Shown here piece after piece: positions 25,208-34,566 of a stretch of DNA of 64,000 bases. The stretch is from NCBI GenBank assembly GCA_934154785.1, contig CAKPGL010000004.1, positions 11,023-75,022 of the forward strand, written 5' to 3'. Source of the stretch: an uncultured Bacilli bacterium (GTDB taxonomy: Bacteria > Bacillota_I > Bacilli_A > RF39 > UBA660). A model generated the notes under the pieces. The model ran no database searches, was not told the origin of the DNA, and saw only the letters and a program-made list of their open reading frames with translations. How positions within the stretch are numbered: the stretch's first letter is position 1; the number at the start of each line of letters is the position of its first letter. Both the position numbers and the translations under genes were made by a program.

Positions 25208-27799
25208 ATGAATAAGATAATTTTAGTAGATGGCAACAATCTTTTATTTAGGAGTTATTACGCAACTGCTTATAGTGGAAATATGATGAAAAATAGTAAA
25301 GGATTTCCTACTAATGCTTTATTTGGTTTTGTAAATATGATTAATAAAATAATTACAGAAGAAAAACCGACCCATATAATGGTAGCGTTTGATAAAGGGA
25401 AAACTTTCCGTCATGAGAAATATGCTGATTATAAAGGTGGTAGAGGTGAAACACCTGATGAACTTAAAATGCAATTTCCGGTTGCTAAAGAATTATTAGT
25501 TGCGTTAGGAATAAAGTATTATGAAATTGATAATTATGAAGCGGATGATATAATTGGAACATTTGCGGAATTTTGTGAACATGATCCTGATTTTTCCGCA
25601 ACAATAATTAGTAGTGATAAAGATTTAATTCAATTAGTTAGTGATGAAACAGAAATTAAACTATTAAAGCAAAAAGATTATATTAGATATAATCGTGAAT
25701 CATTTAAAGCGGAATATGGTATAGAACCTGTCAATATGGTTGATTTAAAAGCTCTTATGGGTGATGCTTCTGATAATATACCTGGTGTTAAAGGTATTGG
25801 TGAGAAGACTGCTTTAAAACTTTTGCAAGAGTATAAAACCCTTAATAATTTATATAACCATATTGAAGAACTTACTGGTAAAACAGTAGAAAAACTAATT
25901 GATGGTAAAGATAGCGCTTATAAAAGCTATGATCTAGCAACAATAGTTAGAAATGTTCCTATGGAAATAAATGTTAATGATGTTGTCTATAAAGGAAAAG
26001 ATATTGATAAATTAAATAGTATGTATGAAGATTTAGAGTTTTATCATTTCTTAAAAAAGGATAAAGAAGTACCAAAAGTTAGTGAAGAGTTAAAAGTAAC
26101 AATAATAAAAGATGTTAAAGATATACCTAAGATAAATGAGTGTGCTATTTATTTAGAAATACTAGGTACTAATTATCATAATTCTAAGGTATTAGGTCTT
26201 GGAGTTTATTCTAAGGAAACTTCTATTTATTTACCATGTGAAATTTTAAAAGAACAACCAGAATTTTTAAAAGACGCAATTAAATTTACTTATGATTTAA
26301 AGAAAACTTATGTAGCGTTAAAAAAAGAAAATGTTGAAATTGATAATGTTAACTTTGATCTTTTAATAGCGGCTTCCTTACTTGATTATAATGTTAAAGA
26401 TGACATAGCATATCTTGCTAATGGTAGTGGAGTTGACATAAATTTTTATGATAATGTTTATGGAAAAGGTGCTAAATTAACAGAACCTGCAGAAGATATT
26501 ATATCGTTAGAAACCGTTAAAAAAGCTAAATTTATTTATGATAGTAAAGAAGAATTTTTAAATAAAATAACAGAAGAAAATATGTTAGATTTATTTAATA
26601 ATATAGAAATGCCTTTAGCACGTACTCTTGGTGATATGGAATATAATGGTGTTTATGTAGATAAAAATACTTTATTAGAAATGGGAAAAGAAATAAGTTC
26701 TAAAATGCAACTTATTGAACAAGATATATATAATTATGCTGGAGAAACATTTAATATAGCGTCACCTTTTCAATTAGGAGAAATCTTATTTGAAAAATTA
26801 AAATTGCCTTTTGGTAAAAAGAATAATCGTGGTTATTCTACTTCTATAGATGTTTTAGAAAAATTAAAAGATTTACATCCCTTAGTACCTGCGGTAATAG
26901 AGTATCGTATGCTTTCTAAGTTATATACAACCTATATAGAAGGATTAATAAATAGTATTCATTCAGATAATAAAATACATACAATTTATACTCAAGTTCT
27001 AACTAGAACTGGTAGATTATCTTCTATAGAACCAAATCTACAAAATATACCAGTTCGTAATGAATATGGTAAACTTATTCGTAAAGCCTTTGTACCTAGT
27101 CCTAATTCAGTTATAGTCAGTGCTGATTATTCACAAATAGAATTACGTATTTTAGCACATATGGCTAAAGTTCAAGCTTTAATAGATGCTTTTAATAATG
27201 GGGCTGATATTCATACTAAGACTGCTAGTGATATATTTCATATTCCTAAAGAAGAGGTAACTAGTAGAGAAAGAAGAATTGCTAAAGCTGTAAACTTTGG
27301 AATTATCTATGGTATTAGTGGTTATGGTTTATCTGAAAATGTTGGTATAACTCCAAGTGAAGCTAAAAAATTTATTAATGAATACTTAGAAACATATCCT
27401 GGTATAAAAGATTATATGGATAATACTATCAAAGAGGCTCACGCTAATGGTTATGTAAAAACATTATTTAATCGTAAACGTAATATCCCAGAATTAAGTA
27501 ATAAGAATTATATGATAAGAAGTAGTGGGGAAAGAATGGCTTTAAATACACCAATTCAAGGAACTAGTGCTGATATTATTAAGATTGCTATGATTAGAGT
27601 AGCGGAAGAATTTAAAAAATATAATCTACAAAGTAAAATGATTTTACAAGTACATGATGAATTAATTTTTGATTGTTTAAAGAGTGAACAAGAACAAGTA
27701 GAAAGTATTATTAAGAATGTTATGGAACATGTATGTGAACTTAGTGTACCACTAAAAGTAGATATTGAAAGTGGTATAAATTGGTATGACGCTAAGTAA
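25208..27799 (+). CDS. polA: DNA polymerase I
   Basis: Repair and Okazaki-fragment processing polymerase. The 863-aa protein has a 5' nuclease domain (ILVDGNNLLFRSYYA, YEADDIIGT, LMGDASDNIPGVKGIGEKTA), a middle domain and a family-A polymerase domain (DYSQIELRILAHM, RRIAKAVNFGIIYG, QVHDELIFD). The proofreading motif I position reads IYLEILG without the catalytic Asp, so the 3'-5' exonuclease is probably inactive, as in Bacillus Pol I. ATG 25208 has GGTGAT just before it and is preferred over ATG 25196. Confidence 0.96.
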   Translation: MNKIILVDGNNLLFRSYYATAYSGNMMKNSKGFPTNALFGFVNMINKIITEEKPTHIMVAFDKGKTFRHEKYADYKGGRGETPDELKMQFPVAKELLVALGIKYYEIDNYEADDIIGTFAEFCEHDPDFSATIISSDKDLIQLVSDETEIKLLKQKDYIRYNRESFKAEYGIEPVNMVDLKALMGDASDNIPGVKGIGEKTALKLLQEYKTLNNLYNHIEELTGKTVEKLIDGKDSAYKSYDLATIVRNVPMEINVNDVVYKGKDIDKLNSMYEDLEFYHFLKKDKEVPKVSEELKVTIIKDVKDIPKINECAIYLEILGTNYHNSKVLGLGVYSKETSIYLPCEILKEQPEFLKDAIKFTYDLKKTYVALKKENVEIDNVNFDLLIAASLLDYNVKDDIAYLANGSGVDINFYDNVYGKGAKLTEPAEDIISLETVKKAKFIYDSKEEFLNKITEENMLDLFNNIEMPLARTLGDMEYNGVYVDKNTLLEMGKEISSKMQLIEQDIYNYAGETFNIASPFQLGEILFEKLKLPFGKKNNRGYSTSIDVLEKLKDLHPLVPAVIEYRMLSKLYTTYIEGLINSIHSDNKIHTIYTQVLTRTGRLSSIEPNLQNIPVRNEYGKLIRKAFVPSPNSVIVSADYSQIELRILAHMAKVQALIDAFNNGADIHTKTASDIFHIPKEEVTSRERRIAKAVNFGIIYGISGYGLSENVGITPSEAKKFINEYLETYPGIKDYMDNTIKEAHANGYVKTLFNRKRNIPELSNKNYMIRSSGERMALNTPIQGTSADIIKIAMIRVAEEFKKYNLQSKMILQVHDELIFDCLKSEQEQVESIIKNVMEHVCELSVPLKVDIESGINWYDAK

Positions 27800-27834
27800 T
27801 GTATATTATATGTAAAACTTTGTAAATAAATAAT

Positions 27835-27866
27835 AAGTGTCTAAAATATTTTAGATACTTTTATTT
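27835..27866 (+). terminator. Intrinsic terminator after polA
   Basis: AAGTGTCTAAAA pairs with TTTTAGATACTT (one mismatch), followed by TTATTTT. Confidence 0.8.
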
Positions 27867-27897
27867 TAAAATAATTTATAAAACATGATCTAATTGC

Positions 27898-27926
27898 TTG
27901 CATATAAAACAATTGTTTGCTATACT
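27898..27926 (+). promoter_or_regulatory. Promoter of ruvA-ruvB-galE
   Basis: TTGCAT (27898-27903), a 17-base spacer and TATACT (27921-27926), 20 bases before the ruvA ATG. It excludes the longer upstream frame as the ruvA start. Confidence 0.75.
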
Positions 27927-27945
27927 AATTAAGGATGGTGATAAT

Positions 27946-28506
27946 ATGTATGCATATATAGAAGGAATTGTTAAAGATATTGGTAGTAATTATATAGTTT
28001 TAGATAACCAAGGATTAGGTTATCAAATATATACGCCAAATTCTTATTCTTTCTCTTTAAACGAAACTTATAAAGTACATGTTTATCAATATGTTAGAGA
28101 AGATGAAATAAGTTTATATGGTTTTAAAACTAAAGAAGAAAAGGATTTATTTTTAAAACTTATTGAAGTAAAAGGTTTAGGTTGTAAGATGGCTCTTCCA
28201 ATTTTAGCAACAGGTTCTATTGATGGTATAAAAGACGCTGTTGAAAGAGAAAACGTTTTATATCTAAAGAAATTTCCTAAAATAGGAGATAAAGTTGCTA
28301 AACAAATTATTCTTGATTTAAAAGGAAAACTAGATGGATATGGTGGAATATTTACTGTTGATAGCGGTGATACTGCAGAATTAGTAGAAGCGTTACAAGC
28401 ATTGGGATATAAACAAACTGATATTAAAAAAGTTATACCAAGTATTGATACAAAATTACCAGTAGAAGAACAAATTAAACAAGCATTAAAGCTATTACTA
28501 AAATAG
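27946..28506 (+). CDS. ruvA: Holliday junction DNA helicase subunit RuvA
   Basis: Binds four-way junctions and loads RuvB for branch migration. The 186-aa protein has the N-terminal OB-fold (MYAYIEGIVKDIGSNYIVLD), helix-hairpin-helix segments around KGLGCKMALPILA and FPKIGDKVAKQIILDLKGKL, and the C-terminal RuvB-binding domain (EALQALGYKQTDIKKVI). ATG 27946 follows AAGGATGGTGAT. ruvB starts 10 bases after its stop. Confidence 0.96.
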   Translation: MYAYIEGIVKDIGSNYIVLDNQGLGYQIYTPNSYSFSLNETYKVHVYQYVREDEISLYGFKTKEEKDLFLKLIEVKGLGCKMALPILATGSIDGIKDAVERENVLYLKKFPKIGDKVAKQIILDLKGKLDGYGGIFTVDSGDTAELVEALQALGYKQTDIKKVIPSIDTKLPVEEQIKQALKLLLK

Positions 28507-28516
28507 GAGGAATTAG

Positions 28517-29518
28517 ATGGATGATAGAATAATTACAAACAATGAGTTGGATGAAGATGTCTTTGAAAAAAGTATTAGACCTACTAAATTATGTGAGTAT
28601 ATTGGGCAAAGTGAAGTTAAAGACAATTTAGAAGTTTTTATCAAAGCAGCTAAAATGCGTGATGAATCTTTAGACCATGTCCTACTTTACGGACCTCCAG
28701 GTCTTGGAAAAACAACTCTTGCTTTTATAATTGCTAATGAACTTGGTAGTAACATAAAAACTTCTAGTGGTCCGGCAATAGAGAAAACTGGTGACTTAGC
28801 AGCTCTTTTATCTAGTTTAGAGCCAGGTGATGTGCTTTTTATAGATGAAATACATCGTATGCCACGTTTTATTGAAGAAGTATTATATTCTGCTATGGAA
28901 GACTTTACGTTAGATATAATAGTTGGAACTGATTCTAGTAGTAGAAGTATTAAGATTAATTTACCGCCATTTACGTTAGTTGGTGCTACAACGCGAGCAG
29001 GTGATTTAACAGGCCCACTTCGTGATCGTTTTGGTATTACTTCAAAGTTAAAATTTTATACTATAGAAGAATTAACTAGTATTGTTAAAAGAACTAGTCG
29101 TGTATTAGATTGTCCAATTGATGATGAGGCAGCAGTAGAACTTGCTAGTCGTAGTAGAGGTACACCTAGAATTGCTAATAGATTATTTCGTAGAGTTAGA
29201 GATTACGCTATTGTAAAAGGAAACGGTGTTATTAATTTAGATATAACAAGGCTTGCTTTAGATAAATTAAAAGTAGATAAAGCAGGACTTGATGAAACGG
29301 ATTATAATTTACTTTTATCTATTATTGAAAGATTTAATGGTGGTCCGGTTGGAATAGAAGCTTTAGCGTCATCAATAGGAGAAGAACAGACAACTATTGA
29401 AGATGTTTATGAACCATACTTATTACAACAGGGTTTCTTAAAAAGAACTTCACGTGGACGTATGGTAACAGAAAAGGCATATGAACATTTACATATAAAG
29501 AAAGAGGATAGAAAATGA
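28517..29518 (+). CDS. ruvB: Holliday junction helicase motor RuvB
   Basis: AAA+ ring motor that drives branch migration with RuvA. Seen: RPTKLCEYIGQSEVKDNL, Walker A GPPGLGKTTLA, Walker B LFIDEIHRMPRFIEEVLY, sensor GATTRAGDLTGPLRDRFG and a C-terminal winged helix ending QGFLKRTSRGRMVTEKAYEHL. The 333-aa length is normal. It overlaps galE by 4 bases. No ruvC is seen in the window. Confidence 0.98.
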   Translation: MDDRIITNNELDEDVFEKSIRPTKLCEYIGQSEVKDNLEVFIKAAKMRDESLDHVLLYGPPGLGKTTLAFIIANELGSNIKTSSGPAIEKTGDLAALLSSLEPGDVLFIDEIHRMPRFIEEVLYSAMEDFTLDIIVGTDSSSRSIKINLPPFTLVGATTRAGDLTGPLRDRFGITSKLKFYTIEELTSIVKRTSRVLDCPIDDEAAVELASRSRGTPRIANRLFRRVRDYAIVKGNGVINLDITRLALDKLKVDKAGLDETDYNLLLSIIERFNGGPVGIEALASSIGEEQTTIEDVYEPYLLQQGFLKRTSRGRMVTEKAYEHLHIKKEDRK

Positions 29519-30525
29519 AAATATTGTTAACTGGTGGAACAGGATATATTGGTTCCCATACATTAGTAGAACTATTAAATAATAATTATGAAGTTGTAGT
29601 TATAGATAACTTTGATAATTCAAAACCAGAAGTTATTGAAAATGTAAAAAAAATAACTAATAAAGATTTTAAGTTTTACGAGGGTAATGTTTGTGATAGA
29701 GATATTTTAAATAAAATATTTAATGAAAATGATATTTCGGCTGTAATTCATTTTGCAGGCTATAAAGCAGTTGGTGAATCAGTTAAAGAACCACTTAAGT
29801 ATTATCGTAATAATTTAGATTCAACATTAACTTTATTAGAAGTTATGAAAGAACATAATTGTAAAAAATTAGTATTTTCATCTAGCGCAACAGTTTATGG
29901 TAAACCTAAGTCTTTACCAATTAAGGAAGATTTCCCATTATCAACTACTAATCCTTATGGTACTACAAAATTAATTATTGAAGGAATTTTACGCGATTTA
30001 TATACATCAGATCCTTCTTGGTCAATTGCTATATTAAGATACTTTAATCCAATTGGTGCCCATAGTAGTGGTTTAATTGGTGAAAATCCTAATGATATAC
30101 CAAATAATTTAATGCCTTACATTTTGAAAGTGGCAACTTCTGAGTATCCTTGTCTAAGTGTATTTGGAAATGATTATGATACACATGATGGTACTGGTGT
30201 TAGAGATTATATTCATGTTGTTGATCTTGCAAAAGGGCACGTTAAGGCAATAGAATTTATTAAAAATAATAATGGCATAGATGCCTATAATTTAGGAACA
30301 GGTAATGGTTATAGTGTTTTAGATTTAGTTAAAACTTTTGAAAAAGTAAATAATATTCCAGTTAATTATAAAATAGTTGATAGAAGACCTGGAGATATTG
30401 ATGCTTGTTATGCAGATGCAACTTATGCATTAAATAAATTTGGTTGGAAAGCTGAAAAAACTTTAGAAGATATGTGTAGAGATGCTTATAATTATATAAA
30501 ATTTTCTCAGAATAATAATCATTAA
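29515..30525 (+). CDS. galE: UDP-glucose 4-epimerase
   Basis: NAD-dependent interconversion of UDP-glucose and UDP-galactose for envelope sugars or galactose use. Seen: GGTGYIGSHTLVELL (NAD site), FAGYKAVGESVKEPLKYYRN, FSSSATVYG, NPYGTTK (catalytic Tyr and Lys) and YFNPIGAHSSGLIGE. At 336 aa the length is typical. It is translationally coupled to ruvB, an unusual partner, and its unit ends in a strong terminator. Confidence 0.95.
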   Translation: MKILLTGGTGYIGSHTLVELLNNNYEVVVIDNFDNSKPEVIENVKKITNKDFKFYEGNVCDRDILNKIFNENDISAVIHFAGYKAVGESVKEPLKYYRNNLDSTLTLLEVMKEHNCKKLVFSSSATVYGKPKSLPIKEDFPLSTTNPYGTTKLIIEGILRDLYTSDPSWSIAILRYFNPIGAHSSGLIGENPNDIPNNLMPYILKVATSEYPCLSVFGNDYDTHDGTGVRDYIHVVDLAKGHVKAIEFIKNNNGIDAYNLGTGNGYSVLDLVKTFEKVNNIPVNYKIVDRRPGDIDACYADATYALNKFGWKAEKTLEDMCRDAYNYIKFSQNNNH

Positions 30526-30544
30526 TATCCCTTTGGTATTGTAA

Positions 30545-30588
30545 AAAAACAGTATATTTACCTTGAACTTGTAAGTATACTGTTTTTA
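30545..30588 (+). terminator. Intrinsic terminator after galE
   Basis: AAAAACAGTATATTTAC (30545-30561) pairs with GTAAGTATACTGTTTTT (30571-30587). Confidence 0.9.
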
Positions 30589-30646
30589 TTGAATTTTTAG
30601 TAAAAATTTGGTAAAATTAAAATGTATTATAGTAGGAGGGATAGTT

Positions 30647-32278
30647 GTGAATGAAAAATTAATGCAAGATAGTTTAACAGAACTTGAAAAATTGGTATCT
30701 ACTTTACCCGACAAGGAAGCTGTTTCTATAGATGAAATTGAGGCTCTTGATGCAAGTATAAAACAATACGAGGAAGAAGTAAAAACGTTAAGTGAAAAAT
30801 TATCTAATCAAGATAATTATCAACGTCAAAAAAGTGATTTTGAAGTACATGAAAGACCGATTATAGAACAATTGTTACAAGAGTCTATTGCTGCTCAACA
30901 CCAAGAGATAGAAGATGAAATTGCAAAATATCAAAGGTTACAAAATGAACAGAAAAAATACTTAGAGGAATATAAAAAAAGTGTAGAAAAGGTTCAAACG
31001 GAAATAGAAGAAATTCAGAGAAAACTTTATAAAAATGAAGTAGCACAAAAAAGAAATTATAATAAGTTAGTTTTATCTGATAAAGAATTAGATTCTTTAG
31101 AAAAGGAACTAGTGGATAAACAAGAGTTACTTGAATTAGGTACAGGTTTAATTGAAATATGTGAAAATAACATATCTTCTTATAGTAAAAACATAACTGA
31201 ATGTAATGAAAAAATGCTTGTATTAAATAAGAAAGAAGAAAAACTAACTGGTATAGTAACTTCAAAAAAAGATTATATGTCAGATGTTGATAAATATGCT
31301 GTTAGATTAGATGAAGATAAATTAACTAGGTTAGAATCTGGATTAACAGCTTTAAAAAATCAGAAGGTATTTTTAGAAACAGATACTAAAAAGTTAACAC
31401 AAGAAAAGATTGCGGAAATAAAAGAAAGCATTGATGAATTATCAAGTCAACTTGCTACTGAAAGAACAAATAATAAAAATTTACAAGCAAAAATAGAAGA
31501 ATTAAATAAAACTATTCAAGATAAAGAAAATGAAAATAAATTATTAATGGAAGAAAACAAAAAATCAAAAGAGGAAGAACCACAAGTAAAAGAAGAAAGT
31601 AATGTTAATCAGGTAGAGCAACCAACAACTGAATCTCACAAGGTTACAAAAATTACTAGTGCCAAAGAGTTTTTGAAAAAACATAAAAAAGCAATTTTAA
31701 TTGCGGCAGGTGTTACCGCTGTAGCATTAACTGCACAACCATATATTATTCCTGCTATTATGCATGCTAATTCAGTATTATGGACTAGTGCTCCAGCACT
31801 AAGAAGTTTCCTACATGGTTGTAATTTAGTTTTAGGAAAGACAATTGGTGCAAGTTATGTTGGTAGCACTGGTCTTTGGACGGCTGCTAACGGAGCATTA
31901 ATTAATGCAGGTGCCGCAAAAGCAAGTTTACTAGGTGCTTTAACAGTTCAGGCAACGACTATCGGTGTAATTGGAACTTCTGCTAAAAAATTAATTTCAA
32001 AAATAAAAGATAAAATAAAAAATAAAAAGGAAAGTGTAGAACAAGAAAAAGAGAACTTAAATCCTGAACCTACAAATGTAGAAGATTTAACTTTTGATCC
32101 TAATAATGTAGATGTTCTTAAAACAGATGAAAAAATAGAAACTGCTGTTAATCCTGAAAAGGACGAAAAAACATTAAAAAATAACTTACAAGAACTTAAA
32201 AACTCTTTACGAGATCCTAACTTTGCTGAATATTTAAATAACGGAGAATCATTAAAAGATGGAGGTATGACTCTATGA
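30647..32278 (+). CDS. Long coiled-coil protein with C-terminal hydrophobic region
   Basis: The 543-aa protein has about 320 residues of heptad-rich, Glu/Lys-rich coiled coil, an acidic linker (about 325-345), then hydrophobic segments starting KKAILIAAGVTAVALTAQPY and continuing through an Ala/Gly-rich stretch of about 90 residues, and a charged tail. No enzyme motif is visible. GTG 30647 follows TAGGAGGG, so I prefer it to the upstream TTG. Its stop overlaps the next start. Likely a membrane-anchored structural protein of unknown role. Confidence 0.6.
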   Translation: MNEKLMQDSLTELEKLVSTLPDKEAVSIDEIEALDASIKQYEEEVKTLSEKLSNQDNYQRQKSDFEVHERPIIEQLLQESIAAQHQEIEDEIAKYQRLQNEQKKYLEEYKKSVEKVQTEIEEIQRKLYKNEVAQKRNYNKLVLSDKELDSLEKELVDKQELLELGTGLIEICENNISSYSKNITECNEKMLVLNKKEEKLTGIVTSKKDYMSDVDKYAVRLDEDKLTRLESGLTALKNQKVFLETDTKKLTQEKIAEIKESIDELSSQLATERTNNKNLQAKIEELNKTIQDKENENKLLMEENKKSKEEEPQVKEESNVNQVEQPTTESHKVTKITSAKEFLKKHKKAILIAAGVTAVALTAQPYIIPAIMHANSVLWTSAPALRSFLHGCNLVLGKTIGASYVGSTGLWTAANGALINAGAAKASLLGALTVQATTIGVIGTSAKKLISKIKDKIKNKKESVEQEKENLNPEPTNVEDLTFDPNNVDVLKTDEKIETAVNPEKDEKTLKNNLQELKNSLRDPNFAEYLNNGESLKDGGMTL

Positions 32279-32550
32279 TGGTAGACACTATTATTACTTT
32301 AGATAATAATTTAAATTACTTACTCTTAGATGAAACTGAGGTAGAGGGTAGAAAAATATTTCTTGCTGTTAAATTAACGGAAGATTTATCTGAACCTACA
32401 AAGAGTTATTCTTTCTTCGAAAAAACATTAAAAAATGGTGAAGAATATGTTGATGTAGTAAAAGATAAGGAATTAATTAAATATTTAGCAACAGCATTTA
32501 CAAATAATTATTTAGAAAATGTTGAAAATGGCGTTTTTAATAAACAATAA
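32275..32550 (+). CDS. DUF1292-like small protein
   Basis: The 91-aa protein begins MVDTIITLDNNLNYLLLDE and goes on with beta-rich, acidic sequence (GRKIFLAVKLTED, GEEYVDVVKDKELIKYLA), similar in layout to DUF1292/YrzB proteins; that match is tentative. ATG 32275 overlaps the stop of the coiled-coil gene, so the two are coupled. A terminator follows. Confidence 0.5.
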   Translation: MMVDTIITLDNNLNYLLLDETEVEGRKIFLAVKLTEDLSEPTKSYSFFEKTLKNGEEYVDVVKDKELIKYLATAFTNNYLENVENGVFNKQ

Positions 32551-32565
32551 ATTTAATATTTTTTT

Positions 32566-32595
32566 AAAACAAGGATGCATATATCCTTGTTTTCT
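32566..32595 (+). terminator. Intrinsic terminator
   Basis: AAAACAAGGAT (32566-32576) pairs with ATCCTTGTTTT (32583-32593). Confidence 0.85.
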
Positions 32596-32597
32596 GT

Positions 32598-32603
32598 TAT
32601 AAT
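32598..32603 (+). promoter_or_regulatory. queA -10 box
   Basis: TATAAT 26 bases before the queA ATG and directly after the preceding terminator. The -35 part falls in the terminator stem. Confidence 0.5.
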
Positions 32604-32628
32604 ACTTGATGTTTGGAAGTGAAATATT

Positions 32629-33654
32629 ATGAAAACAGAAGATTTTGATTTTGAATTACCAGAAAGATTAATTGCACAAACACCTATTGAAAAAAGAGAT
32701 GCTTCACGTATGCTAATTTTAGATAAGAATACGGGAGAAATCACCCATAAACATTTTAGTGATATTATTGATTATTTAGAGGCTGGAGATACACTAGTTT
32801 TAAATGATACTAAAGTTATGCCTGCTAGACTTTATGGTGTAAAAGAAGAAACTAATGCTGTAATAGAAGTATTATTATTAAAAGATTTGGGTAATAATTC
32901 TTGGGAGTGTTTAACTAAACCCGCTAAAAGAATTAGTGTTGGAACTAAAGTTAGTTTTGGTGAAGGTATGTTAATTGCTGAATGTACTCGTGTTGGTGAA
33001 GAAGGTATTAGGGAGTTTAAACTTATTTATAATGGTATTTTATATGAAATATTAGATAAGTTAGGAGAAATGCCATTACCTCCTTATATACATGAAAAAT
33101 TAGAAGATAAAGATCGTTATCAAACAGTATATGCTAAAAATATAGGTAGTGCTGCGGCCCCAACTGCAGGTCTACATTTTACCAAAGAACTATTAAATAA
33201 AATTAAAGATAAAGGTATAAATATTGCTTATATTACCTTACATGTAGGACTTGGGACGTTTAGACCTGTAAATGTTGAAGACGTAACTAAACATAAAATG
33301 CATAGTGAATATTATATGATGAGTAAAGAAACTGCAGAGTTATTAAAAAATACTAAGAAAAATAATAAGCGTATTATAAGTGTTGGTACTACATCTACTA
33401 GAACATTAGAAACTATAATGAATTTATATGGTGAATTTAAAGAGTGTAGTGGTTGGACAGATATATTTATTTATCCTGGCTATAAATTTAAAGCTATTGA
33501 TGCTTTAATTACCAACTTCCATTTGCCTAAATCAACATTAGTTATGTTAGTAAGTGCTTTAGCAGGTAAAGAAAATATTATGAAAGCCTATCATTCCGCT
33601 ATAGAAAATGAATATCGCTTCTTTTCTTTCGGTGATAGTATGTTTATAAAATAA
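32629..33654 (+). CDS. queA: tRNA preQ1(34) S-adenosylmethionine ribosyltransferase-isomerase
   Basis: Makes epoxyqueuosine at the wobble base of tRNAs with GUN anticodons. Seen: DFDFELPERLIAQTPIEKRD, LVLNDTKVMPARLYG, GEMPLPPYI, QTVYA...GSAAAPTAGLHFT, ITLHVGLGTFRPV and ITNFHLPKSTLVMLVSA. The 341-aa length is normal. The miaA ATG overlaps its stop codon (33654). Confidence 0.97.
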   Translation: MKTEDFDFELPERLIAQTPIEKRDASRMLILDKNTGEITHKHFSDIIDYLEAGDTLVLNDTKVMPARLYGVKEETNAVIEVLLLKDLGNNSWECLTKPAKRISVGTKVSFGEGMLIAECTRVGEEGIREFKLIYNGILYEILDKLGEMPLPPYIHEKLEDKDRYQTVYAKNIGSAAAPTAGLHFTKELLNKIKDKGINIAYITLHVGLGTFRPVNVEDVTKHKMHSEYYMMSKETAELLKNTKKNNKRIISVGTTSTRTLETIMNLYGEFKECSGWTDIFIYPGYKFKAIDALITNFHLPKSTLVMLVSALAGKENIMKAYHSAIENEYRFFSFGDSMFIK

Positions 33655-34547
33655 TGAATAAGGTTATTGTTATAGTTGGACCAACTGGTGTTGGAAAAAC
33701 TAAGCTAAGTATTGAACTCGCAAAACTAAATAATGGTGAAATTATTAATGCTGATAGCACACAAGTATATAAGGGTATGAATATTGCTACTGCTAAAGTA
33801 ACAGAAGAAGAAAAAGAGAACATTCCTCATCATTTATTAGATATAAAAGATATAACGGAAGATTACACTGTTTATGACTATCAAAGAGATTGCCGTTTAA
33901 TTATAGATGGTATTTTAGCACGTGGAAAAACACCAATACTTGTTGGTGGTACAGGACTATATATTAAAGCCACACTATTTAATTATGATTTTAAAGAAGA
34001 ACAAGATGTTACTATGGACTATTCAAATCTTTCTAATGATGAACTATATGAAAAATTATTAATGGTAGACCCTAATACTAGTATTCATAAAAATAATCGT
34101 AAAAGGGTAGAAAGGGCATTAGCGTATTATGAAATTAATCATGAACCATTTAGTTCTAAAGAAACATCTACTAAAAAAATGTATGATTTTTTAGTAATAG
34201 GTTTAACTACCGATAGAGAAATTTTATATAATAGAATAAATGATAGAGTAGATAATATGGTTAATATTGGATTAATAGATGAAGCTAAAAAAATATATGA
34301 ATCACAAATAAGAAGTAAGGCGGTACTTACACCAATTGGTTATAAAGAACTATTTCCTTATTTTGATGGTACAATGCCACTTAGTGATTGTTTAGATAAG
34401 ATAAAACAAAATAGTAGAAAATACGCTAAAAGACAATACACTTGGTTTAATCATCAATTAGATGTAAAGTGGTTTGATGTTGATTTTGACAATTTTACTA
34501 ACACAGTTAATGCTGTAGAAGAGTATATAAAAAATGTTAAGAATTAA
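33654..34547 (+). CDS. miaA: tRNA dimethylallyltransferase MiaA
   Basis: Adds dimethylallyl to A37 of tRNAs reading UNN codons. Seen: VGPTGVGKTKLSIELA (P-loop), INADSTQVYKGMNIATAK, HHLLDIKD, LVGGTGLYIKA, GYKELFPY and the C-terminal RKYAKRQYTWF. At 297 aa the length is normal. It forms a two-gene unit with queA and faces the RNase J gene; the two stop regions overlap by 4 bases. Confidence 0.97.
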   Translation: MNKVIVIVGPTGVGKTKLSIELAKLNNGEIINADSTQVYKGMNIATAKVTEEEKENIPHHLLDIKDITEDYTVYDYQRDCRLIIDGILARGKTPILVGGTGLYIKATLFNYDFKEEQDVTMDYSNLSNDELYEKLLMVDPNTSIHKNNRKRVERALAYYEINHEPFSSKETSTKKMYDFLVIGLTTDREILYNRINDRVDNMVNIGLIDEAKKIYESQIRSKAVLTPIGYKELFPYFDGTMPLSDCLDKIKQNSRKYAKRQYTWFNHQLDVKWFDVDFDNFTNTVNAVEEYIKNVKN

Positions 34548-34566
34548 ATCTTAACATCTTTTTTTA
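34528..34566. terminator. Bidirectional terminator between miaA and rnj
   Basis: ATGTTAAGA (34534-34542) and TCTTAACAT (34549-34557), with an A-run before and a T-run after, so it works on both strands. It lies inside the ends of both coding regions. Confidence 0.85.
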